12,483 nucleotides of DNA from the NCBI GenBank assembly GCA_031277235.1, contig JAITMT010000497.1:1-12483 (forward strand), read 5' to 3'. The DNA comes from Tannerella sp. GTDB taxonomy: Bacteria > Bacteroidota > Bacteroidia > Bacteroidales > Tannerellaceae. The notes beneath the pieces were generated by a model that ran no database searches, was not told the DNA's origin, and saw only the letters and a program-made list of their open reading frames with translations. The translations under genes were made by a program, and so were the position numbers. Of this stretch, positions 6,602-12,483 are shown in pieces (the stretch's first letter is position 1; every line of letters starts with the position of its first letter).

Positions 6602-7552
6602 ATGTCGCTAATCCATGCAAATATGCGAATGAGCGAGGTTGTGGAAGAACATCCCTCGCTCATTCCTGTTATAAACCGCTTCGGCGTCCGTCTCGGACTG
6701 GGAAACAGTACGGCGCAGGAACTCTGTAATAAACACGATATTAACATCGATTTTTTTGTTACGATGATTAATACTTTCCTGAACGAAAACTATTTTCCCG
6801 AAAAGAAACTGCAAGGTTTTCACCTAATGCAAATTGTTGATTATCTGGCGAAAACAAATCACTATTATCTTCATTCCCAACTTCCGAACATCGAACGTCA
6901 CCTGAACTCTTTCATCTCCGTCAGCGACCCGCAAAACGAATCGCTGACACAGATAGGGGAGATATTTAAAACATTTAAAAACAAGTTGTTACAGCGGATC
7001 TATACGGACGAGAACGAATGGTTTCCGCATATTAAAAACCTCTGTGAAAAACAACAAAACAACAAGGCGCTGACGTACTACCCTACCCTCTACAACGACA
7101 GCCTCGAACCGGCGGAAGCATTGTTGGCGGATATTAAACATATCATTATCAAATATTTGTCGGGCAATTACGACGCCAATCTCTGTTATGCGGTCTTTTT
7201 CGCCATCAATACGTTACACATTGATATTAAGCAGCATAACCGAATCCGTCACCGTATTCTCGCTCCCATTGTGGCGGGAATGGAAATGGAAGGCAGCAAC
7301 AGTCTGTCATCCAGGGAAATGGAAGTATTGCGGGAAGTTGTAAAAGGCAGCACCAACAGGGAAACCGCCGAGCGCCTGTTTATCAGCCTCAACACCGTGC
7401 TTTCGCACCGGAAAAACATCACGGCGAAACTCGGAATCAAAACCGTTCCGGGACTTACTTTCTATGCCATCACCAACGGAATTGTCGTTGGAGACGAGAT
7501 AGAAGCGCGAATATATGTGGAAAAAACAAAAGAGACAAAAATAAAAATGTAA
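6602..7552 (+). CDS. DUF542/hemerythrin-like (RIC-type) LuxR-family regulator
   Basis: The 316-residue protein has no signal peptide. Residues 8-60 (MRMSEVVEEHPSLIPVINRFGV onward) resemble the DUF542/ScdA_N domain, but the usual Cys-Cys-Gly-Gly is replaced by LGLGNS (31-36). Residues about 70-225 follow the hemerythrin plan of RIC/YtfE iron-sulfur repair proteins: NHYYLHSQLP (86-95), ENEWFPHI (137-144) and DIKQHNRIRHRILAP (208-222). His87 and His212 remain, but expected ligand positions are Arg132 and Arg216, and the second helix histidine is missing, so diiron binding is doubtful. The C-terminus is a LuxR-type helix-turn-helix (235-295): LSSREMEVLREV, TNRETAERLFISLNTVLSHRKNI. It begins 4 bp after the TIM-barrel stop, with GGAAGAAG nearby, so it probably regulates this locus. 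The signal is unknown; an ancestral link to NO, oxygen or iron-sulfur stress is inferred. Confidence 0.85.
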   Translation: MSLIHANMRMSEVVEEHPSLIPVINRFGVRLGLGNSTAQELCNKHDINIDFFVTMINTFLNENYFPEKKLQGFHLMQIVDYLAKTNHYYLHSQLPNIERHLNSFISVSDPQNESLTQIGEIFKTFKNKLLQRIYTDENEWFPHIKNLCEKQQNNKALTYYPTLYNDSLEPAEALLADIKHIIIKYLSGNYDANLCYAVFFAINTLHIDIKQHNRIRHRILAPIVAGMEMEGSNSLSSREMEVLREVVKGSTNRETAERLFISLNTVLSHRKNITAKLGIKTVPGLTFYAITNGIVVGDEIEARIYVEKTKETKIKM

Positions 7553-7554
7553 TA

Positions 7555-7582
7555 TATTGATTATTAGTTAAATAAATCAATA
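7555..7582. terminator. Possible bidirectional AT-rich stem-loop terminator
   Basis: A perfect 8-bp inverted repeat TATTGATT / AATCAATA (7555-7562 and 7575-7582) with a 12-nt loop lies between the convergent regulator and acyltransferase genes. The stem is all A/T except one pair and has no clean T-tract, so efficient termination is uncertain. Confidence 0.35.
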
Positions 7583-7607
7583 AATTTAGAAAAAATTCAC
7601 AATTCTT

Positions 7608-8726
7608 TCACACCCTGAAATATTTCTTCAAATTGAGCAGCGGTTTTTCAAAATAGCGGTAGGAAAATATGGTTAACAGGCTATTCAGACAAAGCAACAC
7701 GGCGAAATAAAGCAAAAACCATCCTATATGTTGCGTCAGATGAAAATATTCAAAAGTTTTGCAGAGATAGAAAATGACGATGCAGTGAAACAGGTAGAAA
7801 CCGTAAGTCAGTCTTCCTGCCGCTTCAAAAAATGGAATACGGTCGGCTTTCAGAAAAGAATGTTTGGCAATCAATTGTTCGAGTAAAATAAAAGCAAAAA
7901 AGGTTCCTGAAACAATTCTTTCCACAGCCATCAATTTTCCCGGAAGTATGCGTGACGAAAGGAATAAAAATGCAATTCCTGCAAGGTAAACCAGTGCAAT
8001 TTGCCATTTTTTCATCTCACGGACAAAATTGACCGTTTTTCTTTCAAAGATTACGGTAGCCAGAAAACCGCCGATAGCCATGTCGGAAATCACGCTTAAA
8101 GTGTGGTAATACAGGATGCGGGTGTCGTCCAAGTTCAGAAAACGGAAAATCACCGAACTCAAAACAACGACGAGAAAAAACAGCCGGAACGCCCCTATCG
8201 TAGGTCGGCGGATGATTAGTCCGATGACCAAAGCCCATCCGATGTAGAATTGTTCTTCAATACTGACACTCCAGGTTACCGTGAGAAAATTGATGCTGTC
8301 CTGAAGTCCGTGTATGATTTCGTCAAAATTGGACAAAAAAAGTGCATAGCGCCAAAATTCGTGAACGGTTTTGATGCCGAAAGGAAGATGGGGAAAGAGA
8401 AAGAAACCGAACAGCACGACAAAAAAATAGAGGGGCCATAAGCGTAAAATTCTTCTAACCAGAAAGAAACCGATATGAATCCGTCCGTTTTGCTTTAATT
8501 CCGCCAGTAACAGATAAGTAATCAGAAACCCGCTCAAGACAAAAAACAGATTTACTCCGTAACTGCCCATGATCGTTACCTTCCGAATCAAAAACATGGG
8601 CGTTGTCTCGAAAAAAGACCCCCAAACCTCTCTGTTAATGGAAAAAGCATGAGCAATAAAAACCATTAATGCTCCGATAAATCTTAATCCGTTCAGATTC
8701 TCAAAATGAATTTTTTCTTGCTGCAT
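7608..8726 (-). CDS. Acyltransferase family 3 membrane protein (OafA-like)
   Basis: The 372-residue polytopic membrane protein has the hallmarks of acyltransferase-3 enzymes, which O-acylate surface sugars, peptidoglycan or small molecules. The R-x10-H motif in the first membrane segment is present (Arg15 in NGLRF, His26 in FIAHAF). VNLFFVLSGFLITYLL (about 58-73), RRILRLWPLY (about 91-100) and TWSVSIEEQFYIGW (about 151-164) are also typical. About ten hydrophobic segments are visible, and there is no SGNH hydrolase domain. I choose ATG at 8726 (MQQEKIHFENL); an in-frame TTG three codons earlier is less likely. It lies 37 bp after the DUF4922 gene on the same strand, possibly as the last gene of that operon. 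The acceptor is unknown; the neighbouring glycosyltransferase suggests a glycan. Confidence 0.9.
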   Translation of the reverse strand: MQQEKIHFENLNGLRFIGALMVFIAHAFSINREVWGSFFETTPMFLIRKVTIMGSYGVNLFFVLSGFLITYLLLAELKQNGRIHIGFFLVRRILRLWPLYFFVVLFGFFLFPHLPFGIKTVHEFWRYALFLSNFDEIIHGLQDSINFLTVTWSVSIEEQFYIGWALVIGLIIRRPTIGAFRLFFLVVVLSSVIFRFLNLDDTRILYYHTLSVISDMAIGGFLATVIFERKTVNFVREMKKWQIALVYLAGIAFLFLSSRILPGKLMAVERIVSGTFFAFILLEQLIAKHSFLKADRIPFFEAAGRLTYGFYLFHCIVIFYLCKTFEYFHLTQHIGWFLLYFAVLLCLNSLLTIFSYRYFEKPLLNLKKYFRV

Positions 8727-8763
8727 CACAATCAAAATTAACCAAAAGCAGTTCTTCGTTTTT

Positions 8764-9657
8764 TCAATCTTTCATGCATATTTTGTGTCCCAATTCCCGA
8801 ATTTCACTTTCATTATAGCAGACTTCCGCCATAATCCGCGCAATATCCTCCGCCGTAATCTTCTCAAAATCTTTCTGTAACGGCGTGATAAACACGCCTC
8901 CCAAATCAACTGCCGCCGGACTTATCAGAATATTTCCCTCTCCCTCAGCATAATAGCAATCGGGACGATGTTTTTTTCTCGGAAAAACTGCCGCAACCCA
9001 TCTTTTCTCTTCATACCAAACCAGCATATTCATCATCGGTTCCTTTTCTTTTTCATTGATTTTCAGTGAATTATACAGTTTATCAAAAAGTGAAACCATC
9101 GTTTCCCGGTCCGACGATTGAAGCAATATCGTATGACCAAGCGTCTGTACCGGCTTCATCCCGTCCTGATTGAAAACGACGTTTTCTATCGGAAGAAAAC
9201 CTTTAATACCTGCCTGAAAATGAGCGTGATCCGGCGCCGAAGCGCCGCATTTCGGTCCGTTATAAAAAAGTACATATTCGTCCAACAGTTTCGCCAAATC
9301 CAGCATATCGGGAAAACGGCTGTAAATCAACTGTTCCGCGTGTTCGGCGACAGAAATCGTAAAATGTTCGGGAAAAACGGGAAACGGATTTACAAGTATC
9401 TGATAATCATTGTATAATAGATACTTCTGTTCTTTCGGACGGTTGGTTTCGCAAAGGAAACATTTCCGCTCGCGAATGGATTTTTCATCCATTTTTGCGC
9501 CCGAAGAAACGATTCGGGCAGGATTGAACTGTACTTTCTGATCGCCAAACTCCTTTACCTCAACATGTTGCAACGCCTCATAATTTTTCCCTGCCAACTC
9601 CCAATCCTGTAGTTGCGCATGGAATAATTCCCTGATTTTTAGCGAATTTATCGACAT
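8764..9657 (-). CDS. DUF4922 HIT-like protein
   Basis: The 297-residue cytosolic protein matches what I remember of DUF4922 proteins of Bacteroidota. Two cysteines in CFLCETNRPKEQ (66-77), NPFPVFPEHFTIS (90-102) with His98, and NGPKCGASAPDHAHFQAG (133-150) with H144-A-H146-F-Q148 strongly resemble the HIT/GalT superfamily of nucleotidyl transferases and phosphorylases, whose second motif histidine becomes nucleotidylated. The cysteines and His98 could bind a structural metal, as in GalT. A reaction on a nucleotide sugar or dinucleotide is therefore likely but unproven. The start follows the glycosyltransferase stop after a single base, so the two are probably translated together and may serve one glycan pathway. 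Confidence 0.82.
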   Translation of the reverse strand: MSINSLKIRELFHAQLQDWELAGKNYEALQHVEVKEFGDQKVQFNPARIVSSGAKMDEKSIRERKCFLCETNRPKEQKYLLYNDYQILVNPFPVFPEHFTISVAEHAEQLIYSRFPDMLDLAKLLDEYVLFYNGPKCGASAPDHAHFQAGIKGFLPIENVVFNQDGMKPVQTLGHTILLQSSDRETMVSLFDKLYNSLKINEKEKEPMMNMLVWYEEKRWVAAVFPRKKHRPDCYYAEGEGNILISPAAVDLGGVFITPLQKDFEKITAEDIARIMAEVCYNESEIRELGHKICMKD

Positions 9658-9658
9658 T

Positions 9659-11140
9659 TTACAAATAAAAATTGAAAATCATTTCATTTTCTTTATTTTT
9701 TCGGATGCGCGCTTCGAGTTCCCAGGTGCGAATGCGGTCTTTATAAGTGTTATGCGCGTTTTGTTTTGCAACGTCCAAAGCCGCGTCGGAATTTTCCTCC
9801 CAGCGACGGCAAAAATAGAGCACATCATAGATTCTACCGATCTGATAATCACGCGAAAAGTTCAACCCCAACGCATAATCCTCGCCATAACTCGTGTTCG
9901 GCACTTTTATCTGCCGCAAAACAGGCGTATAGAAAGCCCGCGGAGCGCCCAAACCATTAATACGCAAAGCGTTATTACGTCCGTTATCGGGCGTCCATTC
10001 CTTGTGATCTATGACGCCGGGCGGAATTTCATGCAAGTGAATGTCCGTCAATTTATACGTGCCGACCACCATCGCGCAATTCTGTTCATAAAAGGCGTCC
10101 ACAATCTTTTGCAGCGCATTTTCGTCGGAATAAACATCGTCGCTGTCCAACTGAACGGCAAATTTTCCGCATTGCGGATGGTGAACGCCGACATTCCAGC
10201 AGCCGCCGATTCCCAACTCCGTATTTTGCGGAATAATGTGGATAAGCCGCTTGTCATCAGCAAATTTATCAATTTCTTCGGTTGTGCCGTCCGTCGAATA
10301 GTTGTCAATGACAATCAAATTGAAGCGGAAAGCCGTTTTCTGGCTCAAAACCGACCGTATCGCATCGGCTATCGTGCGAATCCTGTTTCGGACGGGAATA
10401 ATCACAGACGCCTCATATTCAAAGCCTTTCGTGGAAAAATCAATCTCACGGAAAACCGGCTGCAAAAATGCGCCGATTTTTTTCAGATGTCCGGTGCAAG
10501 CGTGCTCCATTTCTATCTGTAAATCACGGTTTTTCGGATTTACGTAATCAAACAGTTTTTCGCCGCTCTTGCGCGTATCGTCTTCGATTTCCGTGTATAA
10601 ATATTCGTTAATATGCAAAATATCACATTTTTGCGATATTTTCAAGCGTAAATCATACAAGCCCGCAAACCGGTATTCATGGTTCATTTGCTTGACGGCG
10701 TTGTACAAAGACACTGTTTTATAGATCATTACGGAGCCAAAATTAAAATCGTCGCGCAGACTGCCTTTTTGATAGGCAATGAGCGGAGCATTCTTTTTTT
10801 CGCCATTAATTATCTGATAATGATCGGAATAAATCATTCCTGCGCCGGTATCTTCCGCAATTTTCAACAGGCGTTCCAGCGCAAAATAGCCCATCCGCAA
10901 CGTCGAAGTTTTGGTATATAACAGCGTATATTCCACGTCGGAAAGTTCTGACAGCGTGCGGATTGTAGAAGTCGAATACAACGTATCCATCCAAACGTTT
11001 TCGCAGCCTTCCATGAAAACTTCGTTTTCACTACCGTTCAGCAAAAAAATCCTGTTTACCAACGGCGATTCCCGCAACGAAGCGACCGTTGCCTTCGTTT
11101 GTTCAAAATCTTGAAATGGTATAAAACAATTGATTTTCAT
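9659..11140 (-). CDS. GT2 glycosyltransferase with degenerate N-terminal GT-like half
   Basis: The 493-residue soluble protein has two related halves. The C-terminal half (about 243-460) is a standard GT-A family 2 domain: ASVIIPVRNRIRTIADAIRSVLSQ region (244-267), VIDNYSTDGT (277-286), the nucleotide-sugar/metal motif LDSDD (331-335) and a later GEDYALGL stretch expected to hold the catalytic acid. The N-terminal half (about 1-235) begins MKINCFIPFQDFEQTKATVASL and shows a similar fold pattern (FLLNGS; YTLLYTKTSTLRMGYFALERL; YSDHY), but has YTKTS where a DxD would be expected, so it is probably non-catalytic. Donor and acceptor are unknown. It is followed after one base by the DUF4922 gene and preceded 4 bp by a symporter gene. 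Confidence 0.87.
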   Translation of the reverse strand: MKINCFIPFQDFEQTKATVASLRESPLVNRIFLLNGSENEVFMEGCENVWMDTLYSTSTIRTLSELSDVEYTLLYTKTSTLRMGYFALERLLKIAEDTGAGMIYSDHYQIINGEKKNAPLIAYQKGSLRDDFNFGSVMIYKTVSLYNAVKQMNHEYRFAGLYDLRLKISQKCDILHINEYLYTEIEDDTRKSGEKLFDYVNPKNRDLQIEMEHACTGHLKKIGAFLQPVFREIDFSTKGFEYEASVIIPVRNRIRTIADAIRSVLSQKTAFRFNLIVIDNYSTDGTTEEIDKFADDKRLIHIIPQNTELGIGGCWNVGVHHPQCGKFAVQLDSDDVYSDENALQKIVDAFYEQNCAMVVGTYKLTDIHLHEIPPGVIDHKEWTPDNGRNNALRINGLGAPRAFYTPVLRQIKVPNTSYGEDYALGLNFSRDYQIGRIYDVLYFCRRWEENSDAALDVAKQNAHNTYKDRIRTWELEARIRKNKENEMIFNFYL

Positions 11141-11144
11141 ATTG

Positions 11145-12483
11145 TTATAATTTAACTGTTTTTCTTTTTGTTAATAATGTTAATCCTAAAAATGTAAGTA
11201 TTGCATTGATTATCAGTATTTCGTAACTGAAACGGTACCCGTTGAACCACGCGACCGAATTTCTGTCCAGAATGAAACAGATAATCGGCGCAACGATGGC
11301 AACAAGCGCTATATATTTGTCATTCAACCTGTTGCGGGTGAATATGCCAAAGGCAAACAAACCGAGAATCGGTCCGTACGTGTAACTGGACAGAATGTAA
11401 ACGGCGTCAATCACGGACGTATTGTTTAAGGCGTTGATAATCAATATTACCAAGCCCATTACGACTGCCATTCCCACGTGCACTTTTTTCCGTATTCCGG
11501 CAACTTCCGCGTCCGTTTTCCTTTTTTTCGTACTTTCCAGAATATCAACGGTAAACGATGTCGTCAGCGCGGTCAGCGCAGAACCTGCCGCCGCGTAAGC
11601 GGCTGAAATCAAGCCGATAATGAACAGAATGCCCACGATAACGGGGAAATGGCCGCCCGTGGCAAGCATCGGAAACAGTTCGTCGCTTTTTTGCGGAATC
11701 GCAACATGCTGCTGCGAAGCAAAAATATAGAGCAACACGCCCAGCATCAGAAACAGCAGATTGACAACCAATTGCATCGAGCCGCTGACATAAATATTTT
11801 TCTGCGCTTCCTTAGAATTGCGGCAACTCATGTTGCGCTGCATCATGTCCTGGTCAAGCCCCGTCGTGGCGATAACCGTGAAAATTCCTGAAAGGAACTG
11901 CTTGAAAAAGAAGCGCCTATCGTTGAAATCGTCGAAAAAGAAGGTCTTTGCATAGTCGTTTTTGAAAATGGCGCCGAACATTCCCGAAAAATTATAGCCT
12001 AAATCTTTGGCTATAAAATAGATACACAATCCTACGGAGACGAGCAGACAAAACGTTTTCAGCGAATCCGTCCAAATCAGCGATTTCACGCCGCCCCTGA
12101 ACGTGTAGAGCCACACCAGACCGACCGTGAAAACGACATTGAGTAGAAACGGCAGTCCCAACGGTCTGAAAACCAGCAGTTGCAGCACGATGCAAACGAG
12201 AAACATGCGCACCGCCGCGCCAAGCATTTTGGAAATGAAGAAAAACCACGCGCCGGTCCTGTAAGAGGCTATCCCGAAGCGGTTTTCGAGATATTCGTAG
12301 ATGGACGTGAGATTCAGTTTATAAAACAGCGGCACCAGCACGAAAGCGATAATGAACTGACCTACAACGAATCCCATCACCATTTGCAAATAGGCAAAGC
12401 CGTTTGCCGCCACCATGCCCGGAACGGAAACAAACGTAACGCCCGAAATCGCCGACCCAATCATCGCAAAAGCCACTACATAC
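11145..12483 (-). CDS. Sodium:solute symporter (SSS family), 5' end outside window
   Basis: This reading frame stays open to the right edge (codons TAT-GTA before the apparent GTG at 12476), so the true start lies outside and perhaps 40 or more residues are missing. Visible family traits are an early AMIGSAISGVTFVSVPG (sodium/substrate-binding helix with Ser/Thr-rich break), YEYLENRFG after the next helix, GLDQDMMQRNMSCRN, and ISAAYAAAGSALTALTTSFTVD. About eleven further hydrophobic helices are present and the C-terminus is short and basic. The family imports sugars, sialic acids, amino acids or vitamins with Na+; the substrate is not evident. It probably heads the operon that continues with the glycosyltransferase 4 bp downstream. 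Confidence 0.9.
   Translation of the reverse strand, partial: YVVAFAMIGSAISGVTFVSVPGMVAANGFAYLQMVMGFVVGQFIIAFVLVPLFYKLNLTSIYEYLENRFGIASYRTGAWFFFISKMLGAAVRMFLVCIVLQLLVFRPLGLPFLLNVVFTVGLVWLYTFRGGVKSLIWTDSLKTFCLLVSVGLCIYFIAKDLGYNFSGMFGAIFKNDYAKTFFFDDFNDRRFFFKQFLSGIFTVIATTGLDQDMMQRNMSCRNSKEAQKNIYVSGSMQLVVNLLFLMLGVLLYIFASQQHVAIPQKSDELFPMLATGGHFPVIVGILFIIGLISAAYAAAGSALTALTTSFTVDILESTKKRKTDAEVAGIRKKVHVGMAVVMGLVILIINALNNTSVIDAVYILSSYTYGPILGLFAFGIFTRNRLNDKYIALVAIVAPIICFILDRNSVAWFNGYRFSYEILIINAILTFLGLTLLTKRKTVKL

Noticed and set aside
6007..6747. 246-codon open frame on the minus strand opposite the TIM-barrel gene
   Set aside because: It mirrors a well-supported gene with recognisable domains, has no recognisable motif itself, and crosses the start of the regulator gene.
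8727..8752. TAATTTTG upstream of the acyltransferase as a -7 promoter box
   Set aside because: No TTTG-like box is found about 20 bp upstream and transcription would start almost at the start codon; co-transcription with the DUF4922 gene is simpler.
9752..10522. 256-codon open frame on the plus strand opposite the glycosyltransferase
   Set aside because: It is a shadow of the GT2 domain with its DSDD motif; its translation shows no domain or signal.
12474..12476. GTG as the start of the symporter gene
   Set aside because: The frame continues open to the window edge and the first membrane segment of the family is missing, so this is an internal valine codon.

Overview
The window looks like chromosomal DNA of a member of the Bacteroidota, probably Bacteroidales. 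The main signs are a near-perfect Bacteroidota promoter (TTTG, 20 bp, TAnnTTTG) before the DUF6132 gene, small lineage-typical families (DUF6132, DUF4922, a two-part GT2 glycosyltransferase), very tight gene spacing, little reliance on Shine-Dalgarno sites, and many secreted proteins with lipoboxes. No rRNA, tRNA, CRISPR array, transposase or phage gene is visible. The assignment comes from reading the sequence, not from a database search.

Region 1 (1-1757, minus strand) is a compact thiol/sulfur operon read right to left: a DUF6132 membrane protein, a lipoprotein thioredoxin (WCAPC), a small cytosolic rhodanese, a MarR-type regulator, and a second, lipoprotein rhodanese that runs off the left edge. 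A strong promoter lies at 1726-1757. The regulator and the last rhodanese overlap by ATGA.

Region 2 (about 1758-2200) is a gene-free divergent spacer holding short inverted and direct repeats that look like a Bacteroidota intergenic palindromic repeat, then a probable promoter for the rightward genes.

Region 3 (2201-7552, plus strand) is the most unusual part. It starts with a fusion of a membrane-anchored NapC/NrfH-type tetraheme cytochrome c to a formylglycine-generating-enzyme (FGE) fold that lacks the FGE catalytic cysteines. Next comes a small AT-rich four-helix-bundle (S23/Avd-like) gene enclosed by two arrays of six 7-bp repeats in opposite orientation. A tight three-gene unit follows: a Tat-exported Gfo/Idh/MocA oxidoreductase, a Tat-exported TIM-barrel isomerase/lyase-like lipoprotein, and a regulator with a DUF542-like N-terminus, a decayed hemerythrin (RIC/YtfE-like) domain and a LuxR-type helix-turn-helix. 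My inference is a periplasmic carbohydrate oxidation module linked to membrane electron transfer and a redox-derived regulator, with the S23 gene as an inserted cassette.

Region 4 (7608-12483, minus strand) is convergent with region 3. Read right to left it holds a sodium:solute symporter (5' end outside the window), a two-part GT2 glycosyltransferase, a DUF4922 HIT-like protein and an acyltransferase-3 membrane protein. Spacing of 1-4 bp between the first three suggests one operon, with the acyltransferase possibly as its last gene.
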